A DNA stretch of 64,000 nt from Talpa occidentalis (taxonomy: Eukaryota > Chordata > Mammalia > Eulipotyphla > Talpidae), in assembly GCF_014898055.3 (NCBI RefSeq), contig NW_023604295.1, forward strand, positions 135,562,676 through 135,626,675, read 5' to 3'. Positions 34,386 to 45,166 of the stretch are shown in pieces. How positions within the stretch are numbered: the stretch's first letter is position 1; each line of letters begins with the position of its first letter. The notes beneath the pieces are model-generated. The model was not told the DNA's origin, made no database searches, and saw only the letters and a list, made by a program, of their open reading frames with translations. Made by a program: the position numbers and the translations under genes.

Positions 34386-35727
34386 ATCCTAGATGTTACA
34401 GTATAATTTACTTCTAGAGTCAGACTTAGACCATTCTCTCTTGTTAAGAATGAGATAAATTTCAGAACAAAGAGAAATATAAGTTCAAAGTCAACTGTCC
34501 TTAATCTAAATTGAATAATCCTTGTGCCTTTTCATCACACTAGCTCGGAGTTGGGGTGAGCTAGATCTAGTCCTTCTTGGATATCAGTGTCTATCATCCC
34601 GTTTTAAACCACTGTGAAAGGTACTGTGAATGACAACTATGATTAACATAATGAGCGTATACTTTGAGATTGTCTTACCTTCTCCAATTTAAGAAAGGCG
34701 AAGTAGACATCACGTTGACTTTGGGCTCTATCCATCCACATTGACCAGGTGAGGTTAAACGAATGTCAGAATTTTTAGCAACAGGAGATAGTTTCTGAAG
34801 ATCTAAAAGAGAGATGCACACACAACAACACACACATCATACACTTGCACACACATACATAAGATGGTAAAGGTAGAATGATGGAGAGAAAATAATCTCC
34901 ATCATATTGAAAATGAAACATGTCTGGTGGTTACAAGATTCTATTGAAGGATATGAGAGTGTCCTGATCCTTATAAACGGCTTTCTTTTTGTTTCATGGG
35001 TCCCCCACCCCCGCCTTCTTTGGAATTACTCATTACATGGGCAGATGCTGAGTAAGAGTGACAGTGGAATCCTTGATGGCCACCATCCCTCTACTCCCAC
35101 GCCCTGCTGCATCTTACTAGCAGGGTCGCATGTGCATATGATTGATCTGCACCCATGTGATATCTCCTCTACCAACAGATACTTTACCCTCCTCTGACTG
35201 GAGATGTGTGTAGGAAACCTGTAACCTGTGTGCAACAGAGGCCTCGGTAAGAAGCCTGCATGTTCTGGAAGTGGAACTGAGTGATTGTCAGTCTGATTAG
35301 GAAATTTCCATCCACCATGCATCTGAAAACTGCTATATAAATGGGACCAGATTTGGTTGCAGAATTCTCCTTTGCCCCCTGGATTTTTAATTTCATGGAG
35401 AAGGGCATTGCCAGATGGGGATCAGAATATGGCACTCTTTACATAAAACCCCATTGTTTGATTTACGGGATATACCGTTGTTCGTGCTATAAAAAGCAAA
35501 CCAACAAAACACTAAAATTATGAGCATGTTTGAACATATTAAAGTGTATGTGTATATATGTTTATGTATATATGTATGTATATATATTGTATATATGTTA
35601 TATATATAAATATAAATATAAAGAGATAACTGCTTTAAGGGGAAAAGTTAGTAATTTAAAAGGTGTAGGTAATTCATCATTTTTGATATAAGATATCCCT
35701 AGAAGCCTACTTTAGATGAGGAATCTT
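34386..35727. other. Unique DNA with simple repeats
   Basis: No gene is recognised. (CA)-rich sequence lies at 34818-34860 and (TA)-rich sequence at 35545-35625. Frames at 34907-35197 (+) and 35026-35435 (-) overlap on opposite strands; none has a motif, and they are treated as chance. Confidence 0.4.
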
Positions 35728-35739
35728 TGCAAATGATTT

Positions 35740-36017
35740 TTTTTTTAAAGATTTATATTTATTTATTTATACAAGCACTGGGTACAGTCAGAAGCGTGGG
35801 AGGGTGAGAGAATTCACCAGAGACAGAGCGGGGAGCAGAGCAGGCAGAAGGACTGAAGTACACTGCTGAGGGGAGCAGCGGGCGGCAGGGGAGGTCTGTG
35901 CGCCATACGGGACCCTCCTCTGGTGGGCGGGGAGCAGCCCGGGATGGAACCAGCGCTACAAAGGGTGTGGGCAGCTTCGCAACCCAGCGCTCAACCACTG
36001 TGCCACCGGGGAGGCCC
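35740..36017 (-). mobile_element. tRNA-derived SINE, younger GC-rich type
   Basis: Full minus-strand copy with exact core complement, the younger ACAAGCACTGGGTACAGTCAGAAGC end, and head complement CACCGGGGAGGCCC. Target-site duplication TGCAAATGATTT, 12 bp perfect (35728-35739 and 36018-36029). Its head faces that of the next SINE across 45 bp. Confidence 0.95.
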
Positions 36018-36062
36018 TGCAAATGATTTATTAATTAATTACTGTAAAGAAAAACTGGTAAA

Positions 36063-36356
36063 GGGCCTCCCCTGGTGGCGCAGGGTTGAGCACTGGACTT
36101 CGAAGCTGCCCACAGCCTCTGCAGCGCTGGTTCTATCCCTGGCCTCAGGGCAAGGGTCCCACATGGAGTGTCAGACCTCTCCTGCCGCGCCTGCTGCTCC
36201 CCTCAGCAGTGTATTTCGTCAGTCGGCCTGCTCTGCTCCCCGCTCTGGCTCTGGTGAATTCTCTCACCCTCCCGTGCTTCTGACTGTACCCAGTGCTTGT
36301 ATACATAAATGAATGAATGAATGAATGAATGAATGAATGAATAAATAAATCTTTAA
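36063..36356 (+). mobile_element. tRNA-derived SINE with (GAAT)n tail
   Basis: Head GGGCCTCCCCTGGTGGCGCAGG, B-box-like GGTTCTATCCC, exact core, younger end CTGACTGTACCCAGTGC, then ATACATAAAT and nine or so GAAT units (36310-36345) before AAATCTTT. Target-site duplication AAAGAAAAACTGGTAAA, 17 bp perfect (36046-36062 and 36357-36373). Confidence 0.95.
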
Positions 36357-36373
36357 AAAGAAAAACTGGTAAA

Positions 36374-38057
36374 AATGAAGAAGAATGATAGAAGCCAAGC
36401 AAAAATATTATTTTAGGTGGACTCCTATTCTTCACCCAAACTCTATAGGAAACTCCAGGGCACAAATTCCGCCATCAGTTCTGTCCTGCCTCGAGGCAAG
36501 AGATTTGGAATTTTGTGTGCCTTCACCCGTCTCTTTGGCATTGTGCTTTCCCAAAACCTCCAGACACTTTAAGCTCTTCAGGAAGAGCTGCTGTTTTATC
36601 CCCAGCATCATCTCATTTGTAAATGCCAGGAAATCTGGAAGATTGGGCCACAAAGGGGAACCAGGAATCTGGGAAGAGGAGCGTGGGACACATCCTTTAC
36701 AGAACTAAAGTCAGGATATAGTTCTTTATTAAGACAACAGTGAAAATATCAGGGCCGTGGTCCAGAGGAGATTTAAATGCTATGATGATAATGATCATCA
36801 CTGTCATCATCATCATACTTGGTAGAAGCAAATTGAGGAATATTTGGAAGGTTATGAGGTAAAATATTAGATTTGAATTTTTTAAAGTAAAACTTATGCA
36901 ATGATCCTGAAAATGGCTGCAGTGAGAGGCAGTATTACAAGTAATTATTAGAAGAAAGAGAATAAGGCTGTTAGGTCATCTAAATTTGTGACTGGAGGTA
37001 GATTGAGGAGGAACATTCAGACACTGATAGAATCATCTTCAATTATTGAGAGGTGATAAGAATTTCAGTACGTTGAAGTAGAACTAATGGATTGAAATTT
37101 GCCAAAGCAGATAGAAAGTGTCTCCACAGATCTGTACTTAATATATCTAATTTGCCTTTTCATAGAGGAAAAAAAATAACTAATGGAGGAAAGATTTACA
37201 ATGTTGGTCAAACTGACCTATGTGTCTTCTTGAATTAGACATTTTCTGTCTCTCCTTATAATCTCCCAGTATTCTCATCATTTGTCCAAACTCTTATCCA
37301 GTTGAAACATTATCATAATGGAAATTAATCCTTCTTCCAGAATGAATTTGTTGACATTTCACTAATTATTAGCAAAATAATTCTGAAACAAAACGTTTTC
37401 TAGAGTTATCTCAACTCATCAACCGAGAAGAAAGATAATGTTTATTTATCTTATGAAGACACATTTCATTTTTAAGGATTATTTTGCCATTATTATAGGA
37501 TAATATATTTCTTTTGAAGAAGTCATGATACTTAACAGATATTTAGGAATAATAAGGTCTCTGACTCTAAGGACTTTTCAATTTAATTTGTAATTTCGAT
37601 GTCTTAAGCCTTTTGGGTTGTGAGGAATATGTTTGCAGAGGTCTTACTTTTTATCCACCCTGGAGGTTTCCCACTTATATCTTTATAATGACTAATGAAA
37701 CAATCACTAGTATACTATTTCTTATCATTGTAGAGCAAACAGTCTTGCTTCATAAACTTAAGTGTCATGATTTGAACTTAAAGATATGGGGAAAATTTTT
37801 CTATAACCCTTTTACTTTTAGCTATCTCTATTCAAAGAGGGAAGAAAAGCAGATGAGGGAATTAGCTTGTGTACATGCATACCACAAGCACACACGTTTC
37901 AGTTTTAAAATGGGCCAGAAAATTAAACCTTTAAGACCAGTTTTTAAATGTCTTAAGGTAAAAACAACATAAAAAAAAAAAATGCCCTCCAATCCAATCA
38001 AACTTGGACTAAGAAGTAAATGAATGCAATACAGTTAAACTAAAATTAGGGATACTT
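36374..38057. other. Unique DNA, nothing recognised
   Basis: No repeat is recognised. The 107-codon frame at 36385-36708 (+) and the 119-codon frame at 37613-37972 (+) are long for chance in AT-rich DNA. Neither shows a known domain, and the first has an antisense competitor at 36432-36653. Confidence 0.4.
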
Positions 38058-38073
38058 AAAAATAAGTACTTCA

Positions 38074-38389
38074 GGGCCTCCCCGGTGGCGCAGCGGTTGA
38101 GCGCTGGGTTGCGAAGCTGCCCGCGGCCTCTGCGGCGCCGGTTTGATCCCCGGCTGCTCCCCGGCCACTGGAGGAGGGTCCCACATGGCGCGCAGACCTC
38201 TCCTGCCGCCCGCTGCTCCCCTCAGCAGTGTACTTCGGTCCTTCTGCCTGCTCTGCTCCCCGGTCTGGCTCTGGTGAATTCTCTCACCCTCCCGCGCTTC
38301 TGACTGTACCCAGTGCATGTAAAAACAAAACAAACAAATAAAATAAATAAATAAAACATGCCTCTATAAAAAAAAAAATAAATTAAAAA
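38074..38389 (+). mobile_element. tRNA-derived SINE, younger type with 3' extension
   Basis: Head GGGCCTCCCCGGTGGCGCAG, B-box-like GGTTTGATCCCC, exact core, end CTGACTGTACCCAGTGC, (AAAC)/(AAAT) repeats, the extension ACATGCCTCTAT, then A-rich tail. Target-site duplication AAAAATAAGTACTTCA, 16 bp perfect (38058-38073 and 38390-38405). Confidence 0.96.
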
Positions 38390-38405
38390 AAAAATAAGTA
38401 CTTCA

Positions 38406-39795
38406 CATTTTAGTATCAAAGCCAGTATTTATTTAATTTTACTGCTAAATTCATGTCACTAAGTTCTAAAGTAAACACAAACTTATAATACAGTTACTGT
38501 TCCATTATGTGTTTGGTCACTAATTGCAAATTGTTCAAAGTCCAGTCAGTATACAAGAAGAGTCTTTTTAAGAAGACAAATGTCCATTAACATCAAAATC
38601 CATTTACACTCAAGGCCATTGTAAAGCTGATACCTGCTACAATATGTATATAACAGTTCCCAGTGGAATGTCAGTGGCCTTCAATTCCCAGGTTTTCTTC
38701 ACTATTTACCTAAATAATAAATATATGTTTTGCACATACTTCATACAGAGCAATAAGTGTTAAGCAGCTTATTAGCAAAGTGTTGATTTTAGGTGACAAA
38801 ATCTGAATAAAATGATAAAATCCAACTACGCATTTCACATATTTATCTCTACCTTAATGCCCCTGCCAAGTGATGTTCTAGATTTTTTTTTTAATCATGT
38901 AACAGGAATTTCATCTACTCTTGTAGAAAAAAATATTCTTTGTGAATATCATAAAGCTGTAGTGGTAGAATAAGCAGAAGCCCCATGATCCCTTGAAATA
39001 CTGTAAAACATAAGAATAGGAGACATCCATATCAGTATATTAAATTTACATTATGACTAACGAAACACATTAAGAGTTTGTACAGTCATGGCATGGAATC
39101 AAGCCCCCTGGTCACTACAACCTGAACCATTTTATCATGCAAGCTGTGAATAAGGAACAAGCCTAGATTAATAGTTCTGTTTCTGCAAGTGCAAGTCTCC
39201 TTGCACTTAGATTTACTCCTGATGAGTAAATCTGCATTGTCCAGTAGTATGGGTGGCCAGGAAAAAGAGAGGACTAGAACAACACCATCCGTCCTCCACC
39301 CTACCCCCAGCTTTCATATTTTAGAATCCTGGTTATTAGAATAGAACATCCTGAAGGCCCTCTGTCAAAGAAAATTAGCTCAGCCTTGAGCTAGAAAATA
39401 ATGTTTATACTAGAAAAGAAAATGCAGGCTTCGTGGTCACCTACCTTCTCTTCTCTAAGGTGAAGCTCATGACCGTTAACAACTTGCACAATTCATATGT
39501 CAGTATTCTGCAGTTATCAGCATTAGAGAATATCAATATATTTTTTCTGATGTAATTTTTTTTTAATTAGCAAAACTGCCAGAATGCTTCAACTTGAATC
39601 AGGTGGCTAGTATTGATTTACTATTTATATGTTGGTGGAAGTGAGTTGAGTATTAAGAACCTGGCATCCTCCACTTCTGCAACAAGCTGGGCAAAGAGAA
39701 ACAGCACCTGCCAAACCAGATGAAATAGCAAACTTGTCAGGTGCATTAATGTCCCTTAAATCATCTCTCTGCCTTGGTGGTAGGTGTGAAGTGGC
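38406..39795. other. Unique DNA, nothing recognised
   Basis: No repeat or coding signal is recognised in about 1.4 kb. The small minus-strand frame at 39625-39837 runs into the L1 tail. Confidence 0.4.
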
Positions 39796-39799
39796 AGCA

Positions 39800-39892
39800 T
39801 TTGTCTGAAGAGGTGTGAACCTACACCTTTGAATCATATACTGTGTTATAAACCAGTGCTATCACAATAAAAAAGTAATTAAAAATAAATAG
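39800..39892 (+). mobile_element. Short L1 3' UTR tail
   Basis: CTGAAGAGGTGTGAACCTACACC, then GAATCATATACTGTGTTATAAACCAGTGCTATCACAATAAA and an A-rich tail. The same order ends the elements at 17860-17940 and 56000-56070, so all three belong to one L1 3' UTR type. Confidence 0.72.
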
Positions 39893-40550
39893 TACATTGA
39901 TCCAAGGCACCAAGCTCACTGGAGAATCATTTCCTCCTTCACTGCTGAAATCTTTCCGTGTTTAAAAAACTTTAAGGGAAACATGGCACTCTACAATTTC
40001 TCAGGATTTATTGCTACTGACTCTTGTTGATGCTTCAGAGCAACTTAGTTTTCTTTTTATGGATTTTTTCTGTTTTCATACTAAAACACTTGCTTTTCAC
40101 TATAGTACCACTTGCTCTATTTGTCTAAGCCCACTAATGTAATTAGGGTAAACCAGAAAATGAATAACTCAACACCCCTGTGCTGAACTGATAGAGGTGC
40201 ATAAAAAAATGAATAATAACTTTCCAAGTTATTTTGTTGCTCACGTTGTTGTTAAAATTTGCTTAAGATAAAAATAATTCAGTTTTGTTGTTTCAACCAT
40301 ATGATCTTTTTCCTTCTAATTTTCATATACCTCTGATGAGATATTAAATAAAGGGGAAATATGATTGACAGAATATTAAAACCTGGCTTAAACAATTTTA
40401 AATGGCCACACTCTTTCAAATACAAAAGGTTTAAAATCAACTAGAATTAAATTTGTTAGTTCAAATTTTTATGCATATATGCATAATAGAGTTAATGAAT
40501 ATAAGACTTACTAATGAATTAAATTAATTGAATCCACTATTTTAAAATTA
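39893..40550. other. Unique DNA, nothing recognised
   Basis: No repeat or gene is recognised. Confidence 0.4.
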
Positions 40551-40561
40551 TCTCTTATTTT

Positions 40562-40808
40562 ATATATATTTTATAAGATTTTATGTATTTATTTATACAT
40601 AGAACTGAGGTGTAGGCCAGAGGTGAGGGATTGGGGGTAATGGTGAGAGGATTCACCAGAGACAAAGTGGGGAGCAGAACAGGCAGATCTTCTGAAATAC
40701 ACTGCTGAGGGGAGCAACATATGTGGGTCAGCTCCCTGGCTGGGCATTGAATTCAGGCCATTGCAGCGATAGCACTGAGCCTTAACCCCTAGGTCACCAG
40801 GGAGGCCC
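40562..40808 (-). mobile_element. tRNA-derived SINE, older type
   Basis: Minus-strand copy with near-exact core complement CTGCTGAGGGGAGCAA, TTTATTTATACATAGAACTGAGG end and head complement ACCAGGGAGGCCC. Target-site duplication TCTCTTATTTT / TCTCTTGTTTT (40551-40561 and 40809-40819) with one mismatch. Confidence 0.92.
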
Positions 40809-40914
40809 TCTCTTGTTTTTAAAAATATTCAGAAAAGTATTTTTCTGTGAATTTATTCAAGGAGGAACTATAAGTAACCTCTGGCCTATTTTTAGGTGAA
40901 AACTTCCTCATATA

Positions 40915-41346
40915 TATATATATATATAAAATATTGAAGCACCATTATTATACAACTTGTTTCATTTTTTTCATTTCTCCACTCAGGCGTGATCACCATA
41001 GTTCTCCCATTAACAACACACTCATAAACCCATAATCCTCCAACATAATCCATTGTGCCTCCCGCTCCCCTGATTACCCTCTCTCCTTCTCTTCCCCCTT
41101 CTTTCCTCTCCTGGGTGCTTCAGATCTATGGTCAGATTTCAAGAGCTGGTTTTAAAGTTTATCTTTGCCTGATCCTTTGTTTCATTTCTCTGTATTCCAC
41201 ATACAAGTTAAACCATCTGGTATTTATCTTTCTCCTTCTGATTTATTTCATGTAGCATGATTTCTTCCAGTTCCATCCATGTTGCCTCAAACTGCTTGAG
41301 TTTACCTTTTTTGATGACTTGAATAGTATTCCAGTGTATATATGTC
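40915..41346 (-). mobile_element. L1, antisense, 3' UTR and ORF2 end
   Basis: On plus: a (TA)n tract, complement of a purine-rich 3' UTR (CTCTCTCCTTCTCTTCCCCC), TCAGATCTATGGTCAGATTTC. The complement of the ORF2 C-terminus follows (AAACCATCTGGTATTTATC, CTGATTTATTTCATGTAGCATG, TTCCAGTTCCATCCATGTTGC, GAATAGTATTCCAGTGTATATATG). It is cut by a SINE at 41347 and resumes at 41611. Confidence 0.88.
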
Positions 41347-41610
41347 TTTTTTTAAGATTTATTTATTTATGAATACAAGAATTGGGGTACAGGCCAGAGG
41401 TGTGGGGGGTGAGGATTCACCAGAGACAGAGTAGGGAACAGAACAGGCAGATTGATGGAAACACACTGCTGAGGGGAACAGGAGAGGTCTGCTGTGCCAT
41501 GTGGGTAGCTCGCTCCCTGGCCGGGGATAGAACTCGTGCTGCAGTGGCTGAGGATAGCATCGCAGGTTGCATCTTAATCCCTTGCATCCCTTGCACCACC
41601 ATGGAGGATC
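41347..41610 (-). mobile_element. tRNA-derived SINE, older type, inserted in L1
   Basis: Minus-strand copy with TTTATTTATTTATGAATACAAG end, one-mismatch core complement (CTGCTGAGGGGAACAG) followed by a small deletion, B-box complement GGGGATAGAACTCG and head complement CACCATGGAGGATC. It interrupts an L1 ORF2 3' region. Confidence 0.9.
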
Positions 41611-42123
41611 TATAACACATCTTCTTGATTCACTCATGTTCTGATTGGGTTGTTTGTCTTCTTTTTGTTGAATTGTTTGAGCTTTTTTGTAGCTCTTTGA
41701 GGTCAGATGCCTGTCATATATGTGGTATGTAAATATTTTCTCCCATTCAGTAGAATCTCTCTTCATTTTATCTACTGTTACTTTTATTATATGGAAGGAT
41801 TTTAGATTGATAATCCCAGTTGTTTATATTCTCCTTTGTTTGCGGTGGAGATGAATCTGCAAAGATATTTCTGAATTTTATGCCATGAAGTGTTTTGCCT
41901 ATGTTATTGTATATATAATTAATGGTTTCATGTTTTATATCCAAGTGTTTCACTTTTTCCCTTTGTATCTCTCTTTCTTTTTCTATTTTGACTCTTTCTT
42001 CATTTGCATCTGATTTGTTCTCCATTTGGTTTATTCTACTTTCTTGTTTTTTCCAGAATTGTTTATATCTCCTCCATTGATCATAGTACATCCTGCAATT
42101 CCATTATTTTCTTATTTAAATTT
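41611..42123 (-). mobile_element. L1, antisense, deleted ORF2 joined to ORF1 sequence
   Basis: ORF2 antisense continues (AACACATCTTCTTGATTCACTC, then TTGTAGCTCTTTGAGGTCAGATGCC, ATTTTCTCCCATTCAGTAG, AATCCCAGTTGTTTAT, AAGTGTTTTGCCTATGTTATTG, ATGTTTTATATCCAAGTGTTTCAC). At about 41955 it jumps to ORF1 antisense (CTCTCTTTCTTTTTCTATTTTGACTC, TTTGCATCTGATTTGTTCTCC). Most of ORF2 (the reverse transcriptase and endonuclease parts) is therefore missing. Confidence 0.82.
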
Positions 42124-42133
42124 TCAATTTTAA

Positions 42134-42249
42134 GGGCCTCCCCTGGTGGCACGGAGGTTGAAAGCTGAGTTGTGAGGCTGCCCGCAGCCTCTGCAGTGCC
42201 AGTTCAATCCCCGGCCACTGGCGAGGGTCCCACCAAAAAAAAAAAAAAA
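42134..42249 (+). mobile_element. Head-only SINE with poly(A)
   Basis: GGGCCTCCCCTGGTGGCACGG, a B-box-like GTTCAATCCCCGG, and GGCGAGGGTCCCACC, then directly a run of about 16 A. The whole SINE body and core are absent. A perfect 10-bp target-site duplication TCAATTTTAA (42124-42133 and 42250-42259) shows that this short form is what inserted, not a later deletion. Confidence 0.93.
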
Positions 42250-42259
42250 TCAATTTTAA

Positions 42260-42690
42260 TAGTCTGTTCCTTGATTGTGTTTCTCATAGCATCCATTTGC
42301 TTTTCTAAGTTTTCTTGCATACCTCTGGCCTGCTTTTTTTTTGTTTGTTTGTTTGTTTTGAGATTTCATTGTATTGTTCCAGTTCTTTAATTTTCTTAAT
42401 CATGGCAATTTTGAATTCTGTGTCTGATAGGTAGAAGAGCTTTCCTATGTCCTGTGGGTTGGCTTTGGAGGACTTGCTTGACCATTTGGAATTTCCTTTT
42501 TTCCACCGTTTACACTGGGATTGCTCTGCTATAGTTGAGGCTTCTGTCCCTCTGTTCTAGGCATTTATTGGTTGGTGGCCACTGCAGCTGGTGCCTTGTG
42601 GGTCTGGATCATGCTGGGATCTTTCCAGCAATTGCTCAGTGTAGTCTTCTAGGCAGTGAAACTTCTTCCATTAAAGCATGTAAATTTCTT
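42260..42690 (-). mobile_element. L1, antisense, ORF1 N-terminal region and 5' UTR
   Basis: ORF1 antisense continues after the short SINE (GTCTGTTCCTTGATTGTG, TTTAATTTTCTTAATCATGGCAATTTTGAATTCTGTGTCTGATAGG). The more GC-rich 5' UTR complement follows, up to about 42690 (GGGTTGGCTTTGGAGGACTTG, GGTGGCCACTGCAGCTGGTGCC). Confidence 0.78.
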
Positions 42691-43914
42691 TCTGAGCTAT
42701 AACATAAGACACAGGCCAAAAGAATAATTTCTGGTTTTGATGTTTGTTTAATGTGTTTACAAATAAACTATTGTATTTTGGAAACTGTTATCATCTCAAT
42801 ATCTCACGACATTTAAGTAGGCAAGAGTTATTTCTAAAGTATGAATTGAACAGTATATTCATGCCATTACATGAAACGTGCCCTGCTAACATAAGTGTAA
42901 GACTCCAGAATGCCCAGTGGAGCCAGAAGGGGATTTCGTCAGCACGAGGCAAGAACTAAAACAGATTAATGTGTTCAAACTAATGGTGAAAAAGACCCCT
43001 GTGACCACTGGGGCAGTTGAGGTATATGGAAGCATTTAAAATTTCATTCCTTGTTAGTTTGATCTGGTTACATTAAAAAAGATGTGCTGGGGAAGCAGTT
43101 TAAAATTAAAAGGTTCATTTGTCTCCTTCTGGACCAAAACCTTACAGCTGCCCAATTTTACCTCTTCTATAAAGGAAATTGAGTAAGAAAAGTGATTTAT
43201 GGCAGTTAGGGCTCAAAGCATCTTGGAAACTTACCTGAAATTAAGTTGTTCCAGACCGACTCATATGATGATACAGACTGATGCCTTGACTTTCCCTAAA
43301 ACCCTTTAGAGATTTAGCTCTAAAATTATATAACCATACTAAGATTTTAATAGCTGATTAAATCTTGATGAGTAATTCTTTTGCAACATGCCCACATTAA
43401 GGTCAGAAATACTTCTTTTTCAAGCATTAATATCAGATGAATACATTTGCTTTTTTCTATGTACTTATATGAAACTGTAGCTGAGACTATGAAACTTAGA
43501 AATGGATGTTACAGCCCGTTGATCTGTTTCCAGAGTCTTGTACTAGGGTATCATCTCCCGCTTACCTTCTAAAAATGCACAGCATTGCATATCAATAAAT
43601 ACTTTATTTCATAGAATTTCTTTACTTTCACAATTTCAAACATGTTTTAGCCTCCATTTTATCTTGCCTGCTGTATCTCTCTCCTTTAATTCATCATCCT
43701 AATTTGAACAGTTCAGATTTTCCCTCTGCTTTTATATGTCTCTTTACAGCTTTATTTTAGGTTAGTGACTGGTTTCTCCCCTAGGGATAGTCCCCCTAGT
43801 TCTTCCACCACCATATCTATATTTCTGTGACAACTATCTGCAAAGCATCTCTCCTTTCTTATCACTAAAACTAAGGTAATGGATACTTTCATTTCTGGAT
43901 GAGGAAATGACAGA

Positions 43915-43957
<43 letters not shown>

Positions 43958-44160
43958 CTATGTCATTCAACTTTCTAGGAATATATCTTGAAATAATAAA
44001 AATAGAAAAAAAATCATACATGATTTAAAAAGTCATATATCAATAACTAGATATGTGTGTGTGTGGAGGGTTAAAGGGGGTATTTTTTTATCCATAAATA
44101 TATACCCCTTTCACTACATTAAGAAACATCATAAAGTTATTTTCAAAGAGTATAATTCAA
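42691..44160. other. Unique DNA with a (TA)n tract
   Basis: No gene or interspersed repeat is recognised. A pure (AT)n tract of about 20 units lies at 43918-43957. Confidence 0.45.
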
Positions 44161-44440
44161 GGGCCCCTGTATGGCTCTAGGGGTTAAGCACAGCACTAGC
44201 TATCTGCAGCCTCTGCAGCACGAGTCCGATCCCCGGCTGGCCAGGGAGCTACTCACATGGCACAGCAGACCTCTCATGTCTCGCCCGCTGCTCCCCTCAG
44301 CAGTGTAGATCAGTCAGTCTGCCTGTTCTGTTCCCTGCTCTGTCTCTGGGGAATCCTCTCATCCTCCTACACATCTGGCCTATACCCTAGTTCTTGTATA
44401 AAAATAAATAAATCTTTAAATAAATAAATAAATAAATAAT
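44161..44440 (+). mobile_element. tRNA-derived SINE, older/intermediate type
   Basis: Head GGGCCCCTGTATGGCTCTAGGGGTTAAGC, B-box-like GTCCGATCCCCGG, exact core, tail TATAAAAATAAATAAATC then (AAAT)n. Target duplications are unclear. Its tail faces that of the next SINE, 35 bp away. Confidence 0.92.
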
Positions 44441-44475
44441 ATCTTTCCCAGTCAGAAGTGATTATACAATTTCTA

Positions 44476-44745
44476 TTTTTTTAGATTTATTTTTATTTAT
44501 TTATACATACAATAATTGGGGTGTAGACCAGAGGTGTGGGGGTGAGAGGATTCACCAGAAATAGAGTGGGGAGCAAAACAGGAAGATCTACTGAAATACA
44601 CTGCTGAGGGGAGCAGCGGGCGAGACAGGAGAGGTCTGCTGCACCACATGAGTCAGCTCCTTGGCAGGGGATCAAACTCATGCCACAGTGGCTGGTGACA
44701 GCTTGATAGCTGAGACTTGAAATCCTGTGCCATGAGAGAGGCCCC
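44476..44745 (-). mobile_element. tRNA-derived SINE, older type
   Basis: Full minus-strand copy with exact core complement. Target-site duplication TGATTATACAATTTCTA, 17 bp perfect (44459-44475 and 44746-44762), despite a diverged head. Confidence 0.95.
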
Positions 44746-44837
44746 TGATTATACAATTTCTAAAAATATTACAGGACATTAAAGGAATAGCCAATGCTCT
44801 GTCTGCATATTTTCTACAGCAAAGTGCCAAGAAAAAA

Positions 44838-44908
44838 TATTTATATATATATATATATATATATAAATATATATATATATAAATTATATATATATATATA
44901 TATAATTT
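44838..44908. repeat. (TA)n tract
   Basis: About 70 bp of nearly pure alternating TA with a few AAAT interruptions; the following SINE inserted in it. Confidence 0.85.
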
Positions 44909-45166
44909 AACGATTTATTTATTTATTTATACAAGCACTGGGTATAGTCAGAAGTGCGGGAGGGTGAGAGAATTCACCAGAACCAGAGTGGGGAACAGAA
45001 CAGGCAGACTGACGAAACACATTGCTGAGGGGAGCAGCGGGTGGCAGGAGAGGTCTGCGCGCCCTGTGGGACCCTTGCCGTTGGCCGGGGATTGAAAGGG
45101 CGCTGCAGAGGCTGCGGGCAGCTTCGCAGCCCAGTGCTCAACCGCTGCACCACCAGGGGAGGCCCT
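44909..45166 (-). mobile_element. tRNA-derived SINE, younger type, inserted in (TA)n
   Basis: Plus-strand landmarks TTTATTTATTTATACAAGCACTGGGTATAGTCAGAAG, near-exact core complement, head complement CACCACCAGGGGAGGCCC. Both flanks are TATATATATA..TTTA, so the duplication lies within the TA tract and cannot be bounded exactly. Confidence 0.92.
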
